Below, one piece after another: positions 9,025 to 18,755 of a DNA stretch of 64,000 nt. Origin of the DNA: Flavobacterium salmonis (GTDB lineage: Bacteria; Bacteroidota; Bacteroidia; Flavobacteriales; Flavobacteriaceae); NCBI RefSeq assembly GCF_903819435.1, contig NZ_CAIJDP010000068.1, positions 372,001-436,000 of the forward strand. Reading direction: 5' to 3'. The notes beneath the pieces were generated by a model. That model was not told the DNA's origin and did not search any database. It saw nothing but the letters and a program-made list of their open reading frames with translations. The position numbers and the translations under genes are program-made. Every line of letters starts with the position of its first letter. Positions within the stretch are counted from its first letter, which is position 1.

Positions 9025-9991
9025 CCATTAAACGATAAAATTGGTGATATTTTTCTGCTACATTTATAGGTGTGTATTTTCTAGAATTAATAAGCCCTTT
9101 TTCTACACACGTTTTGTAAAATCCTGAGTCTTCTATCAATTTATTAATTGCCTTTTTTATTTCTTTATGAGACAATGGATCAACTAATACTACTCCATCC
9201 CCACCTACTTCTATCATTGGAGATAAATAACTTGTAATCACTGGGCGCCCTATTGTTTGAGCTTCAATTATTGGCAATCCAAATCCTTCAGAAAAAGAAG
9301 CAAAATAAACAATATCACATTCTGAATATAAATCCATGACCTCGGCATTTGTAATATTTGAATAAATTTTAAAATCAATTGCATATTTTGTCATCTTTTC
9401 AATTAAATCTAAACCAGGATTTCCAATTATAGTCACTGTGCATTGTATGTCCTTTACAGATTCTACTAGTCCTAATAAATTTTTATGCCAACCAGATCCT
9501 ATTTGCAAAATATTAGGTTTTCTATTTTCTATTTCCTTTTCTTTAAATTCTAAATCAAGAGATAAAGGATTTTCAATAACAAAAATTTTATCCGGATTTA
9601 CTTTGAAATAATGAATTAAATCTTGTTTTACCAAGTCGCTTATAACTGTGATTTTTTTCACCCACCAAATAGGCAAAACAAACCAAATAAAGGCAAAAAT
9701 ATATCTTTTTAAATTTTTTTTATTGTTTTTATATGCTCCAATATCATGAATTGTGATAGTAGTTTTTTTTCTAGGCAAGAAAATCGCCAAATAATGAACG
9801 TCTCCTGTAATATGATAAAAATCTGCTTTAATTTTTTTTATCTCAAATAAACTTTTCCAAAAAGATTTATTTCTAAAGTATAATTCGGTTTCAACATTTA
9901 ATTTCGACATATTTGAATTAACAGTAAGAAAAACATTTTCAATGCTATGTCCTTTCTTCTCTTTCTGCCTAAATATGTAACAAATTTTCAT
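9017..9991 (-). CDS. Glycosyltransferase family 4
   Basis: GT-B protein of 324 residues. Motifs are ITIHDIGAYKN in the N-terminal half, PNILQIGSGWHKNLLGL, and the intact E-x7-E motif EGFGLPIIE followed by GRPVITSYLSPMIEVGGDG. It lies 3 bases from the CgeB-like gene on one side and overlaps the next GT4 by 8 bases on the other. Sugar specificity cannot be read. Confidence 0.86.
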   Translation of the reverse strand: MKICYIFRQKEKKGHSIENVFLTVNSNMSKLNVETELYFRNKSFWKSLFEIKKIKADFYHITGDVHYLAIFLPRKKTTITIHDIGAYKNNKKNLKRYIFAFIWFVLPIWWVKKITVISDLVKQDLIHYFKVNPDKIFVIENPLSLDLEFKEKEIENRKPNILQIGSGWHKNLLGLVESVKDIQCTVTIIGNPGLDLIEKMTKYAIDFKIYSNITNAEVMDLYSECDIVYFASFSEGFGLPIIEAQTIGRPVITSYLSPMIEVGGDGVVLVDPLSHKEIKKAINKLIEDSGFYKTCVEKGLINSRKYTPINVAEKYHQFYRLMDV

Positions 9992-9994
9992 ATC

Positions 9995-11050
9995 TTAAGA
10001 TTTTGTAATTACTTCCTGAACAATTAATTTAATTCTACTTTTATTTGAATAACCTGAAGTGATACATCTTCTGTATCCTGATTCCACTAATTCTAATCTT
10101 TTATTTTCATTTTTTAAATAAAACAAACATTTTTCCAATAATTCTTTATCAGATGAAAAAAAATCTGCTTCTATTCCTTCGGTAAATAAGCGCGAATGTT
10201 CTGAAGTTCTCTCGGCCATTAAAAAACCCTTACATGCAGGAATTTCCATAGTTCTTGTAGTTTGTAAATCAAAATTCATTTTTCTTAAAAAACAAAGTGA
10301 TATTTTAAAAGATGATAATGCTTTTGAGTAATCATCAGAAAACAAACCTTTATCCTCAATTTGAAGATTAGGAAATATATTTTTATATTGATTCCATTCG
10401 CCACCGCCCCAAACTCTAATATTAATACCATTTTTAGCAAGGAATAGGATGGTATTTGCTCTTTCTCCTTCCCAAGCTCCAATGAACCCCACATCTCCTC
10501 CTAATTTTTCTTTTTCAATATCATTTAGTTTTCGGGGAAAATGAAATTTATCTTCATAAGCATTATCAGTAAAAAGAACGTTTTTGACTCCCATTTTTTT
10601 TAGTTTCTCAACTATATAAGATTTAGTAGTTATGTAATGATCATAAGAAGGAAGACTCTCTATAAAATTGAAGCTTTGGTTGTGCCGTTGCGACATATCA
10701 TCCGGAGAATATCCAACAATCTTTATTTTTGGATTTATAGCTTTAATTTTTTTTAAAGTTGAACTATTTATAAATATTCCTTTATCAATCCATATAATAT
10801 CGTAATATTTTTGACTTGCAAGGGCTATGATTTTCTTATTAACTGACGAAAAATCGGGAAATCGCAAATTAAATCCTTTTTGAAACAAACTATTAATTAT
10901 CCTTAAATAAATAGTATAATGTTTTGTTGTATCTATCCTATCTACTTCTCCCAATTCCTCTAATGCCCAGGTGCGATGCAAACAAGTATTGCTTTCTCCA
11001 TACCCTGAAAAACCTCCTATAGATAAAATTCTCAACCTACTAACTTCCAT
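9995..11050 (-). CDS. CgeB-like glycosyltransferase
   Basis: 351-residue protein resembling the CgeB/DUF3880-type GT-B group. The C-terminal block TRTMEIPACKGFLMAE with following RLFTEGIEADFF is the hallmark of this family. The N-terminal half has a RILSIGGFSGYGESNT start and an internal IVGYSPDDMSQRHNQ segment, also usual there. It overlaps the end of the polymerase gene by 11 bases. It probably transfers a sugar in repeat-unit assembly; this is inferred from family and place. Confidence 0.8.
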   Translation of the reverse strand: MEVSRLRILSIGGFSGYGESNTCLHRTWALEELGEVDRIDTTKHYTIYLRIINSLFQKGFNLRFPDFSSVNKKIIALASQKYYDIIWIDKGIFINSSTLKKIKAINPKIKIVGYSPDDMSQRHNQSFNFIESLPSYDHYITTKSYIVEKLKKMGVKNVLFTDNAYEDKFHFPRKLNDIEKEKLGGDVGFIGAWEGERANTILFLAKNGINIRVWGGGEWNQYKNIFPNLQIEDKGLFSDDYSKALSSFKISLCFLRKMNFDLQTTRTMEIPACKGFLMAERTSEHSRLFTEGIEADFFSSDKELLEKCLFYLKNENKRLELVESGYRRCITSGYSNKSRIKLIVQEVITKS

Positions 11051-12374
11051 ATGAAAATAATCTAGTTTTATTTTTACTAATGAAATATATAAAAATAATT
11101 ACAAAAAAGAATGCTTTTAAAAGACCATTTATTAATCCAATAAACTCTGTCTCAGCTTTAATCGCCCCAATAAAAACGACAATTATGCTAAAAAGATATA
11201 ATATGTTTTTTTTAGACTTTGTGATACAAAAATTAAGTACACTATTAAGAGATAAACCATATATGCCCATAAAAATAAAACACCCAATTACACCAAATTC
11301 TGCATAGCCTATTCCAAGAGCATTAACTCCAACTGATGTTCCTTCGCCTAGATATCTCCCTGTATATAACATATAATTTTTACTATTATCAATATCCTTT
11401 TTATCGGCATATAGAATTCGAGGAATAATAGCATTTGCAAAATCTTCTAAAAGCACCTCCCCTTGAGTATGTTGTTTATATTTAGGCACATAACTAAAAA
11501 TACTAGAATTCACTGACCCGGAACTAATTCTTTGAAGAAAAGAATTATCTGTGTCATTTTCAGATTTTTCAGAATTAAAAAGTATCGTAAAAAATAAACT
11601 TATATTGACCTCTCTCCCCCTGTCACTCCAAACTTTACTTCTGTACGCAGTTTTAGCCGTATTGATTACTGACAACATTAGTATACCAAGACCTAAAAGA
11701 ATAATTATTTTTTTTTTGCTTAGAGAATAAATATTTGGTATGAAAATGATAAGCAAAAAACATTGCGAGATAAATTCAGCAAAAACTGATTGGTATATAC
11801 ATTTAAGAAAAAGTAGGGAATAAATAGCAATTACATATATTTTTTTATTAGGTATAGGGCTATACAATAACATAATAGCGGTAATAAAAGAAAAGCTATA
11901 TATTATGGTAAAGATAAAATCTAAAGATGTTTTGAAAAAAAAAGAAACAACAAAAAAAACTAAACCAACCCAATAAATAGATTTAATAATTGAAATTGTC
12001 TTAGGCCTTGATATAATTTCTCTAATCTTCGTTTTATCAAGAATTGCTTTTTTGCTTCTTATAAATAAACATCCTGTAACAAAACTTAAATAAGCGCCTA
12101 CAGTAATGGCCATATACTCATTTTCTGAGACCTGCATAAAATCTGGTTCTATTCTATACAATATAAACGGACCAATTATCCATTGAAATCCACTAACAAA
12201 TAATATTAACTCTAAAATTGGAATTGTTTTTCCTAATTCATTTAAAAACTTATTTCCAATGTAAATAACGATCAATAATCCAATAGAAGACAAAATACTA
12301 ACTCCATAAAAAGCTAATAACCAAATAATTAAAATTATTACTATAAAAAACTTAACATTTTGCTTTCTTTTCAT
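11040..12374 (-). CDS. Wzy-like oligosaccharide repeat-unit polymerase
   Basis: Very hydrophobic 444-residue protein with about ten or more predicted membrane helices. A large hydrophilic periplasmic loop (about 240-360) contains several Arg residues and lies between groups of helices, the usual Wzy layout. Sequence similarity among Wzy proteins is low, so the call rests on topology and on position between transferases and the flippase gene. It would join lipid-linked repeat units in the periplasm, with chain length set by the Wzc protein. Confidence 0.78.
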   Translation of the reverse strand: MKRKQNVKFFIVIILIIWLLAFYGVSILSSIGLLIVIYIGNKFLNELGKTIPILELILFVSGFQWIIGPFILYRIEPDFMQVSENEYMAITVGAYLSFVTGCLFIRSKKAILDKTKIREIISRPKTISIIKSIYWVGLVFFVVSFFFKTSLDFIFTIIYSFSFITAIMLLYSPIPNKKIYVIAIYSLLFLKCIYQSVFAEFISQCFLLIIFIPNIYSLSKKKIIILLGLGILMLSVINTAKTAYRSKVWSDRGREVNISLFFTILFNSEKSENDTDNSFLQRISSGSVNSSIFSYVPKYKQHTQGEVLLEDFANAIIPRILYADKKDIDNSKNYMLYTGRYLGEGTSVGVNALGIGYAEFGVIGCFIFMGIYGLSLNSVLNFCITKSKKNILYLFSIIVVFIGAIKAETEFIGLINGLLKAFFFVIIFIYFISKNKTRLFSYGS

Positions 12375-12407
12375 TACTATCGGTAATCAGTTTTCTTAAT
12401 CGCTTTT

Positions 12408-13547
12408 TTATTTGATTATATTGTTTAATATCTCTAAATATCTGACTCCATAATCGTTCCATGTAAAACCATTACTGACTTTTAGCTTTGCTTTTTGTCC
12501 CATTTCACGACAAACATCCGGATTTTGATACAAAAACAATAATTTTTCCTTTAATGCATTTACATCTCTAATATCTATAACAAAACCTTCTTCTCCATCT
12601 TTCGTAATTAAATCTTCACCACCTGTATTACTAGTACATATAAGTGGAAGTCCACATGCCATGGCTTGTGGCTGAACTAAAGCAAGCCCTTCCTCTAAAG
12701 ACATTATAACAAACACAGAGGCTTGAGAATAATACCTATTCAATTCATTTTGGGGCTTATGTCCTAAGTATTTAATTTTATCACTTTGGAATCTTTCTAC
12801 AATTGGTTTAATTTCTTCAGTCACTGTCCCTAAATGCCATAATTCACTATTAGGCAAATCTAATTCATTGAAAGCCTGTAATAAATAGTGTGCTCCTTTT
12901 CTAAAACTCAAACCACCTGCAAAAACAACCCTGAATAAATCATCCTCTTTTTCAATTTGTTTAAAAGAAGAAAGATCCACTCCATAAGGATTAAGCAATA
13001 TTTTTTTTTCAGGAAATCCTTGTTCTATAAACGAACGTTTTACATAAGTTGAAGGGACCATAACATAATCTGTCAATTCATATTCTAACAATTCCCTCTG
13101 CCAAACTTTATAATTAGGTTTAAAAACTTTATTAAATTTTAAGAACTCTTCCTGAAGAATTCTCATTTGATAACTATAGTGGCTACTTCCTCTTTCAAGT
13201 ATAGTTATTTTATTTAATTTTTTCGCTTCAATTATTGCTTCTAAACTGGCTCCACTCCAGGAAATTAAAACATCAGCATCTGATAAAAATTTCTTATTGC
13301 TATTTGCTTGTTTTTTATATAAAAAAATAGAAATAGAATTTTTCAAAAACGGGAACAATCTAATAAAATACCTATTTAAAAACTCTAATGATATATTGCT
13401 ATGTATATTCTCGGTCCTAATTCCCCAACGCTTTGCAATTCTGTTAGGGTAAGTCGTGTTTAATTTAGACAATACCCCTGCTTTTTGCAATTGATTTGCC
13501 AAATCAAAAGCATGAAATCGCCCTACTACAGAAACAAGTACTTTCAT
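12408..13547 (-). CDS. Glycosyltransferase family 4 (colanic-acid type)
   Basis: GT-B protein of 379 residues. Motifs are MKVLVSVVGRFHAFDLANQL, RGSSHYSYQMRIL, VVFAGGLSFRKGAHYLLQAF and EEGLALVQPQAMACGLP. The second Glu of the usual E-x7-E is replaced (EGLALVQPQ), a form seen in a known GT4 subgroup with the TSNTGGEDLI tail. It lies 33 bases from the polymerase gene. It probably acts early in repeat-unit assembly; the substrate is unknown. Confidence 0.85.
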   Translation of the reverse strand: MKVLVSVVGRFHAFDLANQLQKAGVLSKLNTTYPNRIAKRWGIRTENIHSNISLEFLNRYFIRLFPFLKNSISIFLYKKQANSNKKFLSDADVLISWSGASLEAIIEAKKLNKITILERGSSHYSYQMRILQEEFLKFNKVFKPNYKVWQRELLEYELTDYVMVPSTYVKRSFIEQGFPEKKILLNPYGVDLSSFKQIEKEDDLFRVVFAGGLSFRKGAHYLLQAFNELDLPNSELWHLGTVTEEIKPIVERFQSDKIKYLGHKPQNELNRYYSQASVFVIMSLEEGLALVQPQAMACGLPLICTSNTGGEDLITKDGEEGFVIDIRDVNALKEKLLFLYQNPDVCREMGQKAKLKVSNGFTWNDYGVRYLEILNNIIK

Positions 13548-13581
13548 TAATTTATTTTAATAAAATTTATAAAAAATATAT

Positions 13582-14217
13582 TTAGTGTCTTTCTCTAATT
13601 AATTTTGCCGGATTACCTGCATAAATTCCACCAGATTTATAATGCCCTTTCACAATGCTTTGAGCTCCTATAATTGCATTATCTTCGATGATAGTACCAG
13701 GTAATATTGTTACATTATTTCCAATCCAAACGTTGTTACCAATAATTACTTCTTTCGTTATTATTCCACTGCCTTCATCAATTTCATGAAAATTAGAATC
13801 AATAATTGAGCAAAACCACGAAATAGAACAATTCTCACCTATAGAAATATTTTCTTTTGCATGAATAACTATTGGTCCTGAAAAATAAGTGCCATCGCCT
13901 ATTGTCAACCTCGCATTTTTAAACAATTTTAATTGTAATCCACTAAAAAAATTTACACTCCCTTTAATATCCACAATCGTATTCTCTAAAAGTCTTACTG
14001 AGCTATAAAACCAAAATTGCCCATTATTTTTAGCATCAATATGTAGAGATCCTTTTATTTTTATTTGAGCACCTTTATCTAATAATATTAAAGTTCTTTT
14101 TCCTGTGTAGATATTTTTCTTAAAATCTCTAAATACAAAAACACGAATAAATATTGTTTTAAAAACAGAAAAGGTAGCACCGGAAATAAATATTTTTTTA
14201 TAAATTCTTTTTATCAT
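13582..14217 (-). CDS. Hexapeptide-repeat acyltransferase
   Basis: Left-handed beta-helix protein of 211 residues. Repeats such as IGENCSISWFCSIIDSNFHEI contain the likely catalytic His, and the end has NNVWIGNNVTILPGTII and GGIYAGNPAKLIRER, the maltose/galactoside O-acetyltransferase signature. It is the second soluble acetyltransferase of the locus and may decorate a sugar of the repeat unit. It lies 17 bases after the flippase gene. Confidence 0.84.
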   Translation of the reverse strand: MIKRIYKKIFISGATFSVFKTIFIRVFVFRDFKKNIYTGKRTLILLDKGAQIKIKGSLHIDAKNNGQFWFYSSVRLLENTIVDIKGSVNFFSGLQLKLFKNARLTIGDGTYFSGPIVIHAKENISIGENCSISWFCSIIDSNFHEIDEGSGIITKEVIIGNNVWIGNNVTILPGTIIEDNAIIGAQSIVKGHYKSGGIYAGNPAKLIRERH

Positions 14218-14234
14218 TATATCTTACTAAAATT

Positions 14235-15674
14235 TTATCTTCTTTTAAATTTATAAAACAAATCCAGAATCAGATTTCTATCAGCGATAAAAACTATAAC
14301 CCCATAAACAATTGGAGATAAAATACTATTCAAGAAAAGATTGATATAGATGTTTTCAAAAAGTGTAGTTATTAAAAATATCCCTCCAAATATAATACTG
14401 CTAATGACAAAATATTTGATAAAAGGATATATCACCTCTCTAAAATTAATATCAAAATATTTATAAGAAAAATAAATAAGTATTGGACTGGAAGTAATAT
14501 TAAAAAGTGATACTGCTATAGCTGTTCCTGTGGATTTATAGAAATAAGAGAATGGAATAATTAACATTAAAAAGTATATCGAAGACAAAACAGAATATAA
14601 TGCCTGCTTTTTAAAATCCGCTTTTAAACGCAAAGCTACTGTCCATAAAGAACCAACCACCTGAAAACCAACCCCGATTGATAAAATTTGAACTAAATAA
14701 ATGCAGTCATGCCATTTTTGTGGCAAAAACAGAAGAATTAATGGCTTCACTGAAACTGCCTGCCATAGAGCAAAAGGCATACCTAACAATGCTAAAACAG
14801 ACGTTATTCTAAGTATTATTACTTTTAATTGTATTTTATCATCTTTTGGAACTTTACTTAAAGCCGGAAATAAAACCGGAGCAATACTTCCAACTAATAA
14901 ACCTATTGCCTGAACACTTAAACTAAAAGCTAAATAATAAATTCCTACTTCAGACTGTAATGCAAATAAACCCAAAACTGCAAAATCAAATTGCTGAATA
15001 ACCCTCTGGCAAATTGCGTAAATAAATCCCCATGCACTATTACTTACTAAATGATTCCATCGTTTGAAAGTTATTTTAAAAGCATATCCAATACCTGAAT
15101 GAAAATTAAGATAAATATAATTTAGAAAAGCCACAATTACTGTTGGAATAACAAAACTATATACTCCAAAGGATAATAATGCCAGAATAATTGTAAACAG
15201 CTGTGTTAAAAAAACAGAATAAAACTGAGCTAAAGAAAGCTGCTTAAAACGCAGGGCAAGCCTTAATTTAGCATCCGGTATAACTGAAAAAGAATTAAAC
15301 GGAATAGAAAGACTAAAAATTAAGACTAAATAAGTAATTTGAATATCGTTATAAATTATTCCTCCAATTACTCCTAAAATAAGAATAATAATCAAACAGG
15401 TTGCAGCTAAAACTAAAGTAATTGATTTTGCTAAAGGTATTAACACATTGAAAGATTTTCCCCGACTAATTAAAACGTCTGTTAATCCAAAATTTTGTAA
15501 TACAATACCTAAACTTGTCAGCGTATAAACAAGGCTAATTTTACCAAAATCCTGAGGTAATAAAATCCAAGCTAAAATCAATTGCCCAAGCATTGAAAAA
15601 ACCTTTGTCCCAATCATTTGGAAAGCACTCCAAATTGCGCCTGAAACTATGCTTTTTGATATATTATTTGTCAC
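14235..15674 (-). CDS. Wzx-type polysaccharide flippase (MOP superfamily)
   Basis: 479-residue inner-membrane protein with 12-14 hydrophobic helices and the WzxC-like start SIVSGAIWSAFQMIGTKVFS, followed by GQLILAWILLPQDFG. It belongs to the Polysacc_synt_3/MviN-like branch and would flip undecaprenyl-linked repeat units to the periplasm. Neighbouring acetyltransferases and a polymerase support a Wzx/Wzy-dependent pathway rather than an ABC transporter pathway; no ABC export genes are in the locus. Confidence 0.9.
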   Translation of the reverse strand: MTNNISKSIVSGAIWSAFQMIGTKVFSMLGQLILAWILLPQDFGKISLVYTLTSLGIVLQNFGLTDVLISRGKSFNVLIPLAKSITLVLAATCLIIILILGVIGGIIYNDIQITYLVLIFSLSIPFNSFSVIPDAKLRLALRFKQLSLAQFYSVFLTQLFTIILALLSFGVYSFVIPTVIVAFLNYIYLNFHSGIGYAFKITFKRWNHLVSNSAWGFIYAICQRVIQQFDFAVLGLFALQSEVGIYYLAFSLSVQAIGLLVGSIAPVLFPALSKVPKDDKIQLKVIILRITSVLALLGMPFALWQAVSVKPLILLFLPQKWHDCIYLVQILSIGVGFQVVGSLWTVALRLKADFKKQALYSVLSSIYFLMLIIPFSYFYKSTGTAIAVSLFNITSSPILIYFSYKYFDINFREVIYPFIKYFVISSIIFGGIFLITTLFENIYINLFLNSILSPIVYGVIVFIADRNLILDLFYKFKRR

Positions 15675-15706
15675 TATTTGATTATAATTTTAATCTTAAT
15701 TTAAAA

Positions 15707-16300
15707 TTATCGGTTTTTATATGTTCTTATATATGCTTTTAGGTCACCTCCTAATAAAGATTCAACAACAAGATTTTTATGCACTACTTTTCTTTGTCCT
15801 ATTACAGTAGCAGGATTGCCCGAAACTACTGTCATTGATTCTACATCTTTCACTAATACACTTCCTCCACCGCAGACAGCACCATAACCAATATTTGTGC
15901 AAGATGGCATAACTAAAACATTAGTCGCAACCCAAACATAATCCTCAATTACAACTCCATAATTCTTTTGTTCCCATTCTTCTGAATGAATATTATGTGA
16001 TGCTGTAATAATTTCTACATTCTGACCTAAAATCACGTTATTCCCAATAGTCACTTTAGATCTCAAATCAATATTATTTGTTTGAACAGAAGTATGGCTT
16101 CCAATTTTAAGATTTGAATTTGCTTTTTTCGCAAGTGACAATGGAATAACTGTACTTTCTCCTATTGTTGCTCCATTTTTCAGAGCAATATATCTTGAGT
16201 ATTTTATTTCAAGATATTTTTTAAATCTTGGCAAAAGACCAATATAGAACTTCAACAAACTCCTACCTTGTATTCTGCTTTCATATATATCTTTTGTCAT
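15707..16300 (-). CDS. Hexapeptide-repeat acetyltransferase
   Basis: 197-residue left-handed beta-helix protein. It shows NNVILGQNVEIITASHNIHS with the likely catalytic His, IEDYVWVATNVLVMPSCTNI, and MTVVSGNPATVIGQRK. An extended tail after the repeats (KNLVVESLLGGDLKAYIRTY) is longer than in minimal members. It is the third soluble acetyltransferase of the cluster. It sits between the flippase gene and the broken membrane acyltransferase, 95 bases from the latter. Confidence 0.83.
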   Translation of the reverse strand: MTKDIYESRIQGRSLLKFYIGLLPRFKKYLEIKYSRYIALKNGATIGESTVIPLSLAKKANSNLKIGSHTSVQTNNIDLRSKVTIGNNVILGQNVEIITASHNIHSEEWEQKNYGVVIEDYVWVATNVLVMPSCTNIGYGAVCGGGSVLVKDVESMTVVSGNPATVIGQRKVVHKNLVVESLLGGDLKAYIRTYKNR

Positions 16301-16395
16301 TTTGTAATTTTAAATAATTTAATAAACAAGACAACCAACAATAAATAAATATTTTCTTTAAAACATTCGTGACGAGATAAGTTAATTATAATGTA

Positions 16396-17531
16396 TTATT
16401 TTGCATTATCACCGCTTAAAACAGGAGAATATTTTTTCTTTTTATTTATAAATTTCACTTCAAAAAAATAATATGAAATGGTTGCAAACACAATAGTAAA
16501 AAGAATAGTAACCGGATAAATGATATAATTACTGTAATTAAAATTCTTGCTTATCTTAATTGCAATAGTAATTGCTATTAAATGATACATATACAATCCA
16601 TATGATATTCTTCCTAAAAAATTTGTCAAAGCATTTTCCATTGAAAAAATTCTATCCTTATTAGCTGCAAAATTTATAATTATAATTCCAAAAAATACAG
16701 AATAAAATTCTTTTTGAAAAAATGGCACAAACAAACCAATGGTTATAAAAAATAAAATACAAAACAAAGAAAAATACTGTATCGTTTTGGCAAACAACAA
16801 TTCTCTTAAATAATAAGTAATCTTATTGTTTTCGAATAGAATTAAAGCAAAAACACCCCCTATCGCCATACAGTCAATCGAAATTGATTCCCAAAATTGA
16901 TCAATTTCATTCATTAATGGATTAATTCGATTTAATTTTATAGCAAATTTTACAATCAAATAACCTACAATAATACCAAACATCAGCAACCATTTATTTT
17001 TTATATATTTATTTAATAATGGCCATATTAAATAAAATTGTTCTTCCGCTCCTACAGACCAAGCTTGGGTAGCATAGGGTATGCCACCTAAAAGTGTTAA
17101 TGCTAAATTGGGCAAAAAGACAACATAGAGTACTATTTTAAATATAAAATTTTGAGAAACAATTTCTTTTCCAGCTACCGGAATTGTAAAAAAATCAATC
17201 TCAGGTAAGACAAAAGCAGAAATAATGATTAGAAAAAAATACAACGGCCATATTCTCAAAACTCTACGGATATAAAACTTTTTTACATCTATCGTATCAG
17301 TAATTTTTTTTTCTATAAAAAGAAGATAAGTAATGAGAAATCCGCTCAAAACAAAAAACAAAACTACTCCCAAACTACCTATTAACCTTATTGTATCACA
17401 CCCAAACCACAAATTGGGCGTGATTTAAAAATAAATTTTTGGTTCTCAATATGATGTACTATAACAAGTAAAGCTGCTATAAATCTTATTGCGTTTAAAT
17501 TTTCAAAATAAATTTTTGTGCTATCAAGCAT
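16396..17531 (-). pseudogene. OafA-like membrane O-acyltransferase, frameshifted
   Basis: Acyltransferase-3 family membrane protein that would O-acylate the polysaccharide. The family's N-terminal helix is present from an ATG at 17531 (FENLNAIRFIAALLVIVHHI, with the expected His pair) but this frame stops at 17388-17390. The rest, with GVVLFFVLSGFLITYLL, FYIRRVLRIWPLYFF and about nine more helices, continues in another frame to 16396. A single missing base near 17410-17425, around CCCAATTTG, would join both parts into a normal protein of about 378 residues (SRPN then LWFGCDTIRLIG). The C-terminal piece alone has only a TTG start and lacks the first helix and its histidines. Either the gene is inactivated or phase-variable, or the base is a sequencing error. 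Confidence 0.8.
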
Positions 17532-17583
17532 TCATTAATAATTTTACTTTACTATATTTAATATTTTACAAATACAGTTTTTT

Positions 17584-18666
17584 TTAAAATAATTTCAAAT
17601 CGCTTGCTACCATCTCTTTTACCAAAGCAGCTAAATCATATTGAGGTTTCCAGCCTAGTTTAGTTTTTGATTTAGTAGGATCACCAATTAAAAGATCTAC
17701 TTCTGTAGGACGATAATATTCCGGATCAACACGTACTACAACTTTTCCTTTTTCTAATTGATATAATGGGTTGTTACAGGCTGCAATTTTAGCTACCTCA
17801 CTTTCATTTTTTCCTTCAAAAGTCAGTTCTATTCCTACTTCTGCAAAAGACATCGTCACAAAGTCTCTGATATAGGTAGTTACACCTGTCGCTATAACAT
17901 AATCTTCAGGTTTATCTTGTTGCAAAATTCTCCACATCGCTTCTACATAATCTTTGGCATGTCCCCAATCTCTTTGTGAGTTTAGATTGCCAAGATACAG
18001 ACATTCTTGTTTTCCTTTTGCAATAGCGGCAGTAGCCATAGTAATCTTACGCGTTACGAAAGTTTCACCGCGTCTTGGAGACTCATGATTGAAAAGAATA
18101 CCATTACATGCAAACATGTTATAAGCTTCACGATAATTTTTTGTTATCCAAAAACCATAGATTTTAGCGGCACCGTATGGAGAACGTGGATAAAATGGTG
18201 AGTTCTCATCATAAAATCCTTTTTCATTTTTATTTTCAGCCAGACCTCCATAAAGCTCTGAAGTAGAAGCCTGATATACTCTTGTCTTTTTCTCTAAACC
18301 TAATATTCTTACTGCTTCCAAAATTCGTAAAGTCCCTAATCCGTCAACATTAGCTACATATTCAGGAGAATCGAAAGACACTTTTACATGTGACATTGCT
18401 CCTAAATTATAAATTTCATCCGGTTGTACTTCCTGAATTATTCTGATAATATTTGTTGAATCTGTTAAATCTCCATAATGCAACTTAAAATCAACATTTG
18501 TTTCATGCTGATCCTGATAAATATGATCAATCCGTTGAGTATTAAAAGATGACGCTCGTCTTTTAACTCCGTGTACCTGATATCCCTTTTCTAATAATAG
18601 TTCAGCTAAATAAGATCCGTCCTGACCTGTTATTCCTGTTACTAATGCAACTTTTTTTGTACTCAT
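17584..18666 (-). CDS. gmd: GDP-mannose 4,6-dehydratase
   Basis: First step of GDP-L-fucose synthesis: GDP-mannose to GDP-4-keto-6-deoxymannose. The NADP-binding motif [10 protein letters not shown] (11-20), [14 protein letters not shown], the YxxxK pair in [10 protein letters not shown] (about 164-168), [16 protein letters not shown] and [14 protein letters not shown] are all diagnostic. At 360 residues the length is standard. It is followed downstream by the broken acyltransferase and preceded by fcl, which does the next step. GDP-mannose must come from elsewhere, as manA/manB/manC are not in the window. Confidence 0.97.
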   Translation of the reverse strand: MSTKKVALVTGITGQDGSYLAELLLEKGYQVHGVKRRASSFNTQRIDHIYQDQHETNVDFKLHYGDLTDSTNIIRIIQEVQPDEIYNLGAMSHVKVSFDSPEYVANVDGLGTLRILEAVRILGLEKKTRVYQASTSELYGGLAENKNEKGFYDENSPFYPRSPYGAAKIYGFWITKNYREAYNMFACNGILFNHESPRRGETFVTRKITMATAAIAKGKQECLYLGNLNSQRDWGHAKDYVEAMWRILQQDKPEDYVIATGVTTYIRDFVTMSFAEVGIELTFEGKNESEVAKIAACNNPLYQLEKGKVVVRVDPEYYRPTEVDLLIGDPTKSKTKLGWKPQYDLAALVKEMVASDLKLF

Positions 18667-18755
18667 ATATTTTATGTTAACAACTCGTTAGTTATTTAGT
18701 TATCATTTGTTTAACAAACTAGATGCGTTCTAAATACTTAAAACATTTAAGTCAT

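Noticed and set aside
16396..17412. The C-terminal acyltransferase frame as a complete gene with a TTG start
   Set aside because: The first helix and histidines of the family are encoded immediately upstream in another frame, so a frameshift explains the data better.
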